Source of the DNA: UBA3495 sp964629875
GTDB taxonomy: Bacteria; Chloroflexota; Dehalococcoidia; Lucifugimonadales; UBA3495
Assembly: GCA_964629875.1 (NCBI GenBank)
Contig: CAZVRK010000037.1
Location: 1-12,983, forward strand
Direction: 5' to 3'
Length of the DNA: 12,983 nt
The notes under the pieces were generated by a model. The model was not told where the DNA came from. It did no database searches and saw nothing but the letters and a program-made list of their open reading frames with translations. Shown piece after piece: positions 1 to 6,107 of the stretch. The position numbers and the translations under genes are program-made. Position 1 is the first letter of the stretch. Every line of letters begins with the position of its first letter.

Positions 1-33
1 GGGTCGCGAGTTCGAATCTCGTCTTCCGCTCCA
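1..33 (+). tRNA. 3' end of a tRNA, probably tRNA-Gly
   Basis: The window opens inside a tRNA gene. A complete T arm is visible: GCGAG, loop TTCGAAT, CTCGT. It is followed by the 3' acceptor strand CTTCCGC, a T discriminator base and an encoded CCA at 31-33. The stretch GGGTCGCGAGTTCGA before and in the T arm, together with U73, closely resembles bacterial tRNA-Gly(GCC). The anticodon lies upstream of the window, so the amino-acid identity is inferred from the 3' part only. Confidence 0.92.
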
Positions 34-44
34 TTTATAAATTT

Positions 45-76
45 AACCCCTATCCAAACACAGGATAGGGGTTTTT
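45..76 (+). terminator. Intrinsic terminator after the tRNA
   Basis: A perfect 9-bp GC-rich stem, CCCCTATCC (47-55) with GGATAGGGG (63-71), is closed by a 7-nt loop and extendable by two A-T pairs. It is followed directly by a run of five T at 72-76. It lies 13 nt after the tRNA CCA end and should end the tRNA transcript before the next gene. Confidence 0.92.
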
Positions 77-86
77 CATATTGAGG

Positions 87-92
87 TATACT
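87..92 (+). promoter_or_regulatory. Possible -10 element for the CMD-family gene
   Basis: TATACT matches five of six bases of the sigma-70 -10 consensus and lies after the tRNA terminator. A start site near 99 would keep the ribosome binding site of the gene at 125. No good -35 is visible at the right distance. The alternative pair TTGAGG (81-86) and TAAATA (104-109) would start transcription inside the ribosome binding site, so it is less likely. Confidence 0.3.
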
Positions 93-124
93 CTTGGCGA
101 TGGTAAATATTTAGAGGTGAGCTT

Positions 125-676
125 ATGCCCAGATTAACTCCAATCACTGAAAGAACCCAACTATCTGGGGAATCTTTGAATGCTTTTGACTCGATAGTTG
201 AGTCCAGGGGGCGAATTAATGGGCCTCAGTCTATGCACATGTATGTTCCGGATATAGCTCGCTGTTCAATAGAGCTTAGTGATGTATTGTTATACAAATC
301 TGGCTTGTCGGCACATGATGTTGAATTGGCAATACTTGTATCGGCAAGGGAAATGGATTGTGAATATGTCTGGGCTTCACATACAAATTCAGGGCTTAAG
401 GCAGGGGTAAGATTAGAAGCAATAGACACTATTGGTGCGTTTAAGAATTTGGATAATCTTACGGAAGACGAGGCGGTAATAGTGCAGTATGGTCGTGAAG
501 TGTTGGGATCTCACAAAGTAGACCAGGCTACATTTGATAGGGTCTTGGCTAGACATGGTGAATCGGGAACAATAGCTATAGGGGCACTTATGGGGTACTA
601 TGCCATGTTAAGTTGCACTTTAATAGGTACAGCTATGGAACCTGCTAATCAGGATCACCCGCTTCCTAAGAGATAG
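125..676 (+). CDS. Carboxymuconolactone decarboxylase (CMD/AhpD-like) family protein
   Basis: This is a 183-residue cytoplasmic protein of the CMD/AhpD-like helical fold. ATG at 125 is preceded by a good ribosome binding site, AGAGGTGA (113-120). The signature region is EMDCEYVWASH at about residues 76-86. In the peroxidase-type members (AhpD) this region carries a CxxC pair and a following His; here the first Cys and the His are kept, but the second Cys position is Val (CEYV). That variant is common in uncharacterised CMD proteins and argues against AhpD-type disulfide peroxidase chemistry. The C-terminal part (GALMGYYAMLSCTLIGTAMEP) matches the usual last helices. There is no signal peptide. 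The lactonase-like gene follows 57 nt after the stop on the same strand, so the two may be co-transcribed. The family is well supported, but the substrate cannot be told from the sequence. Confidence 0.87.
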   Translation: MPRLTPITERTQLSGESLNAFDSIVESRGRINGPQSMHMYVPDIARCSIELSDVLLYKSGLSAHDVELAILVSAREMDCEYVWASHTNSGLKAGVRLEAIDTIGAFKNLDNLTEDEAVIVQYGREVLGSHKVDQATFDRVLARHGESGTIAIGALMGYYAMLSCTLIGTAMEPANQDHPLPKR

Positions 677-720
677 ATTGTTAGCACGGATTCTCTATAT
701 GTGAATAATAATAACTTAAT

Positions 721-724
721 GGAG
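721..724 (+). promoter_or_regulatory. Ribosome binding site fixing the lactonase start
   Basis: GGAG lies 9 nt before the ATG at 734, and a second purine block AGGA (727-730) is adjacent. No such motif precedes the in-frame GTG at 701, so translation most likely begins at 734. Confidence 0.6.
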
Positions 725-733
725 CTAGGAAAA

Positions 734-1789
734 ATGACTTATTACGCTTACGTATCACTCCAGGGTGATGACAAAATTTCACGTTTCGTGATGGACGCTG
801 ATTCGGGTTCACTTGAAAAAACAGGAGATACTCTTGTCAATGGAGGCCCTGCTCCCCTAACTGTTAGCCCTGATCATACAGTTCTGTATGTGGGGCAGCG
901 TAACTCAAAGCAGTTATCAAGTTTTGCAATAGATGTTAACACTGGCGACCTTAGTCCTACAGGACATGTCGATGTAGGCGAAGAGACTTGTTTCATGTCT
1001 ACAGACAAGACAGGTAAATATTTGTTGTCTGCCTATTATCAAGCAGGTTATTGCGCAGTGCATCCTATTAGCGATACAGGATCATTAGGTGGTGGTGCCA
1101 TAGAATGGGTTCCAACTAACTCTGGTGCCCATTGTTTTCAGACTGACCCGTCTAATCGCTATGCTTTTCTGCCTCATATTGCCGAAGGTTCAGGTGGGTT
1201 GCTACAACTTGCGCCAGAGAAACAGTCGGCTATCAATGCGATTTTTTTATACAAATTTGATGTTAATACAGGCCATATAGTAGCGAATAATCCGGCACGC
1301 ATTAGTCCTAATGGCAAGGATGGACCTAGGCATTTTTGCTTCCATCCGACGAAAGACATCGTTTACTTTAGCAACGAGCAAGGCGGTAGTGTTACCGCAT
1401 ATGATCTTGACACCGATACTGGTCTATTAAATGCGAGACAAACCGTTACGACATTACCCGGGGGGTATACTGGTAAGAATTCATGTTCTCAAATTCAGAT
1501 TCATCCGGATGGAAAATTTCTATACGTGCCAAACAGAGGGCACAACACTGTTGCGTCTTTTATCATTGATGAAGTCACAGGCGAGTTGACTGCTACAGGA
1601 TGGACTTCTTCAGATCCCGTGCCTCGTGCATTTACTGTGGACCCTACAGGTAACTTTATGTTTGTTGGTGGACTAGAGACGGGAAATCTACTTGGATTTC
1701 GAATAGATCAGGAGTTAGGAACATTAACACAGATTGCCACATATCAAGTAGGCGACACCCCTATGTGGGTAATTGTAATAGAGGTTTAG
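734..1789 (+). CDS. Lactonase-family seven-bladed beta-propeller (YbhE/6-phosphogluconolactonase-like)
   Basis: From ATG 734 the protein has 351 residues. The frame is open from a GTG at 701, but the ribosome binding site and the family's N-terminus (TYYAYVS) favour 734. It matches the YbhE/Pgl lactonase family (Pfam 'Lactonase, 7-bladed beta-propeller'). Repeating blade motifs are visible: SPDHTVLYVGQR, DPSNRYAFLPH, GPRHFCFHPTKDIVYFSNE, HPDGKFLYVPNRGHNTVASF and DPTGNFMFVGG. In E. coli the homologue hydrolyses 6-phosphogluconolactone in the pentose phosphate pathway. Many family members act on other sugar lactones, and no glucose-6-phosphate dehydrogenase is nearby to decide this. No signal peptide is seen. 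Its stop overlaps the tail of the opposite-strand SRAP gene by 3 bp (1787-1788 shared, stop ends 1789). Confidence 0.85.
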   Translation: MTYYAYVSLQGDDKISRFVMDADSGSLEKTGDTLVNGGPAPLTVSPDHTVLYVGQRNSKQLSSFAIDVNTGDLSPTGHVDVGEETCFMSTDKTGKYLLSAYYQAGYCAVHPISDTGSLGGGAIEWVPTNSGAHCFQTDPSNRYAFLPHIAEGSGGLLQLAPEKQSAINAIFLYKFDVNTGHIVANNPARISPNGKDGPRHFCFHPTKDIVYFSNEQGGSVTAYDLDTDTGLLNARQTVTTLPGGYTGKNSCSQIQIHPDGKFLYVPNRGHNTVASFIIDEVTGELTATGWTSSDPVPRAFTVDPTGNFMFVGGLETGNLLGFRIDQELGTLTQIATYQVGDTPMWVIVIEV

Positions 1790-2490
1790 TTTATTAGCGG
1801 ATCCAAAACTTCTTTTGTTGCATTTTGGGGCGAATTCACCAGGGTGCTGACTTCGTAAGACCGCATTAGCTCTGGGTCAAAGGGTATTAGCATCTCCTGG
1901 AGTTGTTCTATGTTTTGATTATGAGGATTAAGCCAGTCGTGGTAACAGTCTTTGGGAAGAATTACAGGCATACGTTCGTGGATAGGCTTCATTAGTGAGT
2001 TGGCCGATGTTGTGATAATGGAGCATGATGTTATAGGCCCAAGATTCGGGAAATTCTTCAAGGTTGTGTGGTCCCAAATACCGGCAAATGCAAACATTTC
2101 ATCTGATTCCATTGTTATACGGTACGGTTGTTTGGATTTGCTGCTAGTTTTCTGCCATTCGAAGAATCCTGTAGCAGGGATAAGACAACGCTGTCCCTGA
2201 AATATCTTCTTATATGCGGGACGTTCGGTAATTGATTCTGAGCGGGCGTTAATCATTCTAGCCCGATCATTTATATTCTTAATCCAAAATGGTGCTAGTC
2301 CCCATCCCATGCATCTGGGAAAGTTAGTGTCTCCATCGGATACTATTGCGAGGACATCGCTTGTAGGGAAAATATTGTATTTTGGGAAGGTTGCGTTTGC
2401 AGCAGTCACTTCTGTTATCGTAAGTTCATCCAAATTGAAGTGGAAAGCAAGCTGATTAGCATTAGCGTTTAAATCGTAACGACCGCACAT
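1786..2490 (-). CDS. SRAP-domain protein (YedK/HMCES-like abasic-site crosslinking protein)
   Basis: SRAP proteins shield abasic sites in single-stranded DNA by forming a thiazolidine crosslink through the N-terminal cysteine exposed after Met removal. The protein therefore must begin MCGRY, which puts the start at ATG 2490 (234 residues), although the frame stays open four codons upstream to a TTG at 2502. Family residues are in place: Cys2, Asn81 in NARSES, Glu111 in CLIPATGFFEW and His171 in IHERMPVIL. FAGIWD and SIITTSAN are also typical. Length is normal for bacterial YedK-type proteins. The ribosome binding site is weak. A perfect -10 TATAAT lies about 35 bp upstream inside a palindrome. 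The gene stands alone, tail to tail with the lactonase gene. Family assignment is very secure. Confidence 0.95.
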   Translation of the reverse strand: MCGRYDLNANANQLAFHFNLDELTITEVTAANATFPKYNIFPTSDVLAIVSDGDTNFPRCMGWGLAPFWIKNINDRARMINARSESITERPAYKKIFQGQRCLIPATGFFEWQKTSSKSKQPYRITMESDEMFAFAGIWDHTTLKNFPNLGPITSCSIITTSANSLMKPIHERMPVILPKDCYHDWLNPHNQNIEQLQEMLIPFDPELMRSYEVSTLVNSPQNATKEVLDPLIN

Positions 2491-2518
2491 ATAATTGCTC
2501 AATTACCCTAAATCTAAT

Positions 2519-2535
2519 AAAGTTATTATAACTTT
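2519..2535. promoter_or_regulatory. Palindrome over the likely -10 of the SRAP gene
   Basis: The 17-bp stretch is a perfect odd-centred palindrome, AAAGTTAT / T / ATAACTTT. On the minus strand it contains TATAAT (plus coordinates 2525-2530), about 35 bp upstream of the SRAP start. TAGTCA lies 18 bp further upstream as a weak -35. The position suggests a promoter, possibly with an operator; the symmetry could be chance in AT-rich DNA. Confidence 0.4.
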
Positions 2536-2601
2536 TAGTTCGTGATTATGACTATTGGGATGTAATTATCCTAAATAGGGTCGGAATTCATCTCTTATCA
2601 C

Positions 2602-2629
2602 TTGAACTCTGTGTGTGTAACGCTAGAAT
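2602..2629 (+). promoter_or_regulatory. Candidate sigma-70 promoter for the small gene/DUF1800 operon
   Basis: TTGAAC (2602-2607) and TAGAAT (2624-2629) are separated by 16 bp, matching four and five of six consensus bases. It would drive the genes at 2758 and 3038. The -10 is overlapped by an 11-bp-periodic repeat array. Confidence 0.42.
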
Positions 2630-2647
2630 AACAAATGTGTAATTGTA
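2615..2647 (+). repeat. Three TGTAAC-like half-sites at 11-bp spacing
   Basis: GTAAC (2617), ATAAC (2628) and GTAAT (2639) each start exactly 11 bp apart, with 6-nt spacers. The layout resembles the four-copy array upstream of amt at 6013-6056 and overlaps the candidate promoter. It could be an operator for an OmpR-type regulator. Three degenerate units in AT-rich DNA could also arise by chance. Confidence 0.35.
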
Positions 2648-2757
2648 CTTAATGGTCGTGGACAGGCCGTATATCATGAGAAATGGCAGGTGCCTAGGAA
2701 TTGTTAGAACATCTTGGAGTTCGGTGGGGATATGTATTCCTCAGGGCAGCATCGTAT

Positions 2758-3009
2758 ATGTCAGAGGAAGATGTCAAAGATCTTATGACTCAGGCAGTTG
2801 AGATGTACCTAAAAGGCGAGGACGAACGGCTAGTTAAAGGCTCTAGTTTTGACGGGAAACTTTATACGGATCAGAAATACGAGATCCTGGGTGCATTTGG
2901 GGGCCAACGGTTTGATGCTGATCTGGAAACTATTCGCGGTAAAGACAAAGCTACATTTTTGGTGAGCGAACAGACTACCGGTTTTGGGAGCTCTATATCT
3001 CAGAACTAG
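2758..3009 (+). CDS. Small hypothetical protein upstream of the DUF1800 gene
   Basis: I do not recognise this protein. From ATG 2758 it has 83 residues, beginning MSEEDVKDLMTQAVEMYLKG. It is acidic in its first third, with no membrane segment, signal peptide or cysteine. The frame is open upstream to a TTG at 2701, but that has no ribosome binding site. AGGGC at 2743-2747 precedes the ATG by about 10 nt, which is acceptable but not strong. It ends 28 nt before the DUF1800 start on the same strand and could be co-transcribed with it. It may instead be the remnant of a longer gene or a non-coding stretch. Codon choice looks like that of the neighbours, which slightly favours a real gene. Confidence 0.42.
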   Translation: MSEEDVKDLMTQAVEMYLKGEDERLVKGSSFDGKLYTDQKYEILGAFGGQRFDADLETIRGKDKATFLVSEQTTGFGSSISQN

Positions 3010-3026
3010 ACTGTTGATGAAATAAA

Positions 3027-3033
3027 AGGAGGA
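3027..3033 (+). promoter_or_regulatory. Strong ribosome binding site of the DUF1800 gene
   Basis: AAGGAGG lies 4-5 nt before ATG 3038, a near-perfect match to the anti-Shine-Dalgarno sequence. It is the strongest in the window apart from that of the acyl-CoA dehydrogenase gene. Confidence 0.75.
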
Positions 3034-3037
3034 TACA

Positions 3038-4165
3038 ATGTCTGAATCGGTCAATATTCCCCTTATGGCCCACTTAATGCGAAGAGCTGGTTTTGGAGCA
3101 CGACGCAACGAACTTGAAAACTATTGCCAACAAGGATATTCGGAGACGGTTGAATGGCTATTGAATCCTAGTGAAGACAATGGGCTCGATGAGGATATCG
3201 TCACCAGATACTATATTGATATAGATGATTTACGTAATGCGGACCCTACCAATGCTTGGTGGTTGTACCGNNNNNNNNNNNNNNNNNNNNNNNNNNNNNN
3301 NNNNNNNNNNNNNNNNNNNNNNNNNNNNNNNNNNNNNNNNNNNNNNNNNNNNNNNNNNNNNNNNNNNNNNAGATATCCTTGGGGACCTTTCCCTATGGAA
3401 TTTGAATATAGGTCTGAGGACCATGACGATGACGAAAAAACGTTTCTTGGAGAGACGGGACGTTTTAATGGTGAGGATATTATAGATATCGTTGCTAGGC
3501 ATCCTGCTACAGGTCGTTTTATAGCCGAAAAACTATATCATTTCTTTGTGTCGGATGATCCAGCTCCAGAGGATGCTGTTGCCCAACTGTCCGAAGAATA
3601 TATGAACTCTAACTATGATATTAGGTCCGTCATGAGGGTTTTGTTAAACTCGGATTTCTTTAAACAGGCTTTTTACAAAAAGGTGAAGAGCCCTGCGGAA
3701 GTGGTAGCTAGTGTTGTTCGTTTGGTAGGTGATTACCAAGAACCAAAACCTGGCTTGTTAGACGTAGCTTATGAATCAAAGTATATGGGTCAGGAATTGC
3801 TAAACCCGCCTACAGTAGAAGGGTGGCACACTGGTAAAGAGTGGATTGATAGTGGGTCTTTGGTGGGTAGAGTGAATTTCGCGTCTGATCAATTGGGGGA
3901 TTTAGGGCAAAAAGGCGTGCAGGACATTATCGAACGGATATCCAAACAGTCGGGCCATATTACCCCTGATTACCTTGTTGATTCATGTCTTGACCTGGTG
4001 GGCCCGTTAGTTTTGGAAGATAAGACTAGAAATACTCTCGTCGATAAGGCGGGGGTTCTAGGGGATATGGATTTGGCTATAGATGAATCTATGGAAATGT
4101 TCGAGATGAGAGTGGCTGAAATGCTTCAATTGATTGTAGCCACTCGAGAATTCCAATTTGCGTAG
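3038..4165 (+). CDS. DUF1800 family protein, interrupted by an assembly gap
   Basis: The N-terminal 77 residues and C-terminal 264 residues flank 100 N. The N-terminal part shows the DUF1800 opening (HLMRRAGFGARRNELENYCQQG). The C-terminal part shows its later motifs: HDDDEKTFLG, DIVARHPATGRFIAEKLYHFFVSD, VKSPAEVVASVVRLVG, and LLNPPTVEGWHTGKEWI. The central conserved block of the family (the R-E-K...WH-HF and NENYARELMELFTLG region) is missing, so the real gap is probably some 350-500 bp, not 100. Both sides keep one frame if the true gap length is 3n+1, which 100 happens to satisfy. The family has no firmly known biochemical role and is often paired with DUF1501 proteins; here the partner is an NHL propeller instead. 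No signal peptide is evident. Confidence 0.85.
   Translation: MSESVNIPLMAHLMRRAGFGARRNELENYCQQGYSETVEWLLNPSEDNGLDEDIVTRYYIDIDDLRNADPTNAWWLYXXXXXXXXXXXXXXXXXXXXXXXXXXXXXXXXXXRYPWGPFPMEFEYRSEDHDDDEKTFLGETGRFNGEDIIDIVARHPATGRFIAEKLYHFFVSDDPAPEDAVAQLSEEYMNSNYDIRSVMRVLLNSDFFKQAFYKKVKSPAEVVASVVRLVGDYQEPKPGLLDVAYESKYMGQELLNPPTVEGWHTGKEWIDSGSLVGRVNFASDQLGDLGQKGVQDIIERISKQSGHITPDYLVDSCLDLVGPLVLEDKTRNTLVDKAGVLGDMDLAIDESMEMFEMRVAEMLQLIVATREFQFA
3271..3370. other. Assembly gap, 100 N
   Basis: Exactly 100 N, the usual placeholder for a gap of unknown size. It falls in the middle of the DUF1800 gene and hides its central conserved block. Coordinates downstream are therefore nominal. Confidence 0.95.
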
Positions 4166-4168
4166 GGA
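4164..4168 (+). promoter_or_regulatory. Ribosome binding site fixing the NHL-repeat gene start
   Basis: AGGGA, overlapping the DUF1800 stop codon, lies 7 nt before ATG 4176. The upstream in-frame TTG at 4158 has no such site, so 4176 is the likely start. Confidence 0.65.
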
Positions 4169-4175
4169 CAGTTAT

Positions 4176-5144
4176 ATGACTATTACTAATAAATTCGTTA
4201 ATTATGAATATGATCACACTATAGGGATGGATGATTTCGCCGGTCGTGCATTCCGCAATTTGTCTGATCTGGCGGTAGCTGATGATGGAGTATTGTTTGT
4301 TCTACAACGAGGAGAGTCAGTTCATAATAACCCTTCAGTAAAGATATGTACTGTCGATGAGGATTGGATCGGCGAATTTGGAGATTATGGGCAAGAACCT
4401 GGTCAGTTGATGTGGCCCTGTGGGATTGCTATTAGTAATGAAAAAGAAATATATGTGACTGATGAATGGAATCAAAAAGTTCTAGTTTTTGATATGGAAG
4501 GTTCATTTGTCTTTCAATGGGGCATTAAAGGGTCTGCTGAGGGAGAATTTGATAGTCCGTCCGGGATAGCATTTGAAGGATCAGGCAATCTCTTAGTAGT
4601 CGACGCTCGTAACAGCCGCATCCAAAGGTTTACCATTAAGGGAGAATATATAGATTCTTTTGGTTCTCATGGTACTGGGGCAGGCGAATTTAATATGCCT
4701 TGGGGGATTGCTGTAAATCATTCAGGAGAAATTTACGTTAGCGATTGGAGAAATGATCGTATACAAAAATTCACATCGAACGGTGAATATATTCTTGAAT
4801 GGGGTGAACACGGCAGCAATGAAGGTCAGTTCAATCGTCCTGCTGGATTATGCGTTGATGAAGATGGGTTAGTGTATGTCGCAGATTGGCATAATGATAG
4901 AGTTCAGATATTTGACTCCGAAGGTTCTTATCTAGTTGAACTAACTGGTGATGCGACTATGTCAAAGTGGGGAGCGCAGTTGTTAAACGCTAATCCTTTA
5001 ATGGAAGGGTTTCGGCAAACAGCAAAATACCCTGAACGAGAGGGCAAATTATATCGGCCACGATCGGTTCAGGTAGATAAAACGGGACATATATTCATAG
5101 TGGATTCCTGTAAGGGTCGCTTGCAGATATATCAAAAGATTTAG
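4176..5144 (+). CDS. NHL-repeat beta-propeller protein
   Basis: From ATG 4176 the protein has 322 residues. It consists almost entirely of NHL repeats of about 47 residues, enough for a six-bladed propeller. Clear units include PCGIAISNEKEIYVTDEWNQ, PSGIAFEGSGNLLVVDARNS, PWGIAVNHSGEIYVSDWRND, PAGLCVDEDGLVYVADWHND and PRSVQVDKTGHIFIVDSCKG. These propellers act as binding scaffolds or, in peptidyl-amidoglycolate-lyase-like members, as enzymes; nothing here identifies a catalytic site or ligand. There is no signal peptide or transmembrane segment, so it appears cytoplasmic. It starts 10 nt after the DUF1800 stop and is almost certainly translated from the same mRNA. A linker of about 40 residues (WGAQLLNANPLMEGFRQTAK region) before the last repeat departs from the regular spacing. 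Confidence 0.85.
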   Translation: MTITNKFVNYEYDHTIGMDDFAGRAFRNLSDLAVADDGVLFVLQRGESVHNNPSVKICTVDEDWIGEFGDYGQEPGQLMWPCGIAISNEKEIYVTDEWNQKVLVFDMEGSFVFQWGIKGSAEGEFDSPSGIAFEGSGNLLVVDARNSRIQRFTIKGEYIDSFGSHGTGAGEFNMPWGIAVNHSGEIYVSDWRNDRIQKFTSNGEYILEWGEHGSNEGQFNRPAGLCVDEDGLVYVADWHNDRVQIFDSEGSYLVELTGDATMSKWGAQLLNANPLMEGFRQTAKYPEREGKLYRPRSVQVDKTGHIFIVDSCKGRLQIYQKI

Positions 5145-5167
5145 ATACACGTTCTGATATGCCCTAT

Positions 5168-5983
5168 TTATTTGTCTCTCCACAATTGAGCGACATCTAT
5201 GACCCGTTTGAATTCAACATTAGGATAACTTTTAATAGTTGTTATTAGTCGGTCTAGCATCATCAACCTACCAGGTCTTCCGATATATTGCGGATGCATG
5301 GTTAATGTAAATGCTCTACCATATCTGTATAGACCTTCAAATTCACGTAACCAGTTAGCATAGACTTCGTCAGGGCCTCTCATCGGACCTAACCGATTTG
5401 CTGAAGGTGCGTATACAAAGTTTGGTGCGTCGTCCAATAACCAGTGTATTGGAATCTCGATCATTGGTTGGTTGTTCACTTTTTGATCCAGGATATATGG
5501 AGCGTCATCTCCCATTAAGCTACTGTCATATATCATCTCGTACTTTTCGAGCAGCGGTAACGAACTAGGACTTAATTCCCAATTGGGTGATCTGTATCCA
5601 TAGGGCCTTTGCCCTGTGATTTTTTTGATGGTTTCTATACCTTTTACCAGGACTTCTTCTTCTTCATTAGGAGTCATGCTGGCGGGAGCTTCATGCATAT
5701 AGCCGTGATGACCTATCTCGTGCCCTCTTGATAATATGTCTAAAACCAAAGGTTCATGTGTATCAGCTACATATCCAGGTATGTAGAAGCTGGCTTTGAT
5801 GCCATGACTATCGAGTATGTCTAGTATTCGAGGTGTAGCAACACTGGGACCGTACTCGGCCATAGACATAAGACTTGGAAGATTGCCGTAATCAGGGTTT
5901 CTTCGTATCCATGATGACATCCCGTCCACGTCAAAAGTTAACATTGCGACGCATTTTATATTGCCAGGCCATATACCAGACAT
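5168..5983 (-). CDS. Polysaccharide deacetylase family protein (NodB/CE4, HpPgdA-like)
   Basis: This 271-residue protein has the NodB homology fold of carbohydrate esterase family 4. Visible motifs in order are: LTFDVDG (residues 15-21, catalytic and metal Asp), ASFYIPG (about 64-70), GHEIGHHGYMHE (87-98, with the metal-binding His93-x3-His97), GYRSPNWELS (about 153-162), and TMHPQYIGRPGR near the C-terminus (catalytic His). The DVD first motif and overall layout resemble Helicobacter HP0310/PgdA-like and PuuE-like enzymes rather than secreted chitin deacetylases. There is no signal peptide, so a cytoplasmic amide hydrolase is likely. The substrate could be a sugar, a peptidoglycan precursor or an allantoin-like amide and cannot be fixed. 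ATG 5983 has a good ribosome binding site, AGAGAGG, 6 nt upstream. It is divergent from amt, sharing a 124-bp upstream region, and tail to tail with the NHL gene. Confidence 0.86.
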   Translation of the reverse strand: MSGIWPGNIKCVAMLTFDVDGMSSWIRRNPDYGNLPSLMSMAEYGPSVATPRILDILDSHGIKASFYIPGYVADTHEPLVLDILSRGHEIGHHGYMHEAPASMTPNEEEEVLVKGIETIKKITGQRPYGYRSPNWELSPSSLPLLEKYEMIYDSSLMGDDAPYILDQKVNNQPMIEIPIHWLLDDAPNFVYAPSANRLGPMRGPDEVYANWLREFEGLYRYGRAFTLTMHPQYIGRPGRLMMLDRLITTIKSYPNVEFKRVIDVAQLWRDK

Positions 5984-6009
5984 AAGGTACCTCTCTAGTT
6001 AAAAATCTG

Positions 6010-6015
6010 ATTATG
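6010..6015 (-). promoter_or_regulatory. Candidate -10 for the deacetylase gene
   Basis: On the minus strand this reads CATAAT, five of six consensus bases, 26 bp upstream of the start at 5983. No convincing -35 is visible. It overlaps the first unit of the 11-bp repeat array, so a protein bound there could affect this gene as well as amt. Confidence 0.3.
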
Positions 6016-6056
6016 TAACACAAATTTAACATTTTTGTAAATTCTATGTAACAAGT
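6013..6056 (+). promoter_or_regulatory. Four 11-bp-periodic half-sites upstream of amt (GlnR/PhoP-type array)
   Basis: Four consecutive 11-mers share the pattern ATGTAAC: units begin at 6013, 6024, 6035 and 6046 (ATGTAAC, ATTTAAC, TTGTAAA, ATGTAAC). In half-site terms this is GTAAC-n6-TTAAC-n6-GTAAA-n6-GTAAC. The exact one-helical-turn direct-repeat spacing is characteristic of OmpR/PhoB-family regulators. It resembles the actinobacterial GlnR consensus gTnAC-n6-GaAAC repeated. Its location about 50 bp upstream of amt suggests nitrogen-responsive control. The regulator itself is not in the window. Confidence 0.55.
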
Positions 6057-6107
6057 AAATGCGAAGATCCATTCTAACTTGAGATATATCAAAGGAGATT
6101 AATAACT

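Noticed and set aside
701..733. GTG start for the lactonase gene
   Set aside because: No ribosome binding site before it, and the extra residues (rich in Asn) precede the normal family N-terminus.
2528..2545. LexA/DinR-type box upstream of the SRAP gene
   Set aside because: The minus strand has GAAC followed by GTTA with a 5-nt spacer, while the Gram-positive SOS box needs a 4-nt spacer and GTTC.
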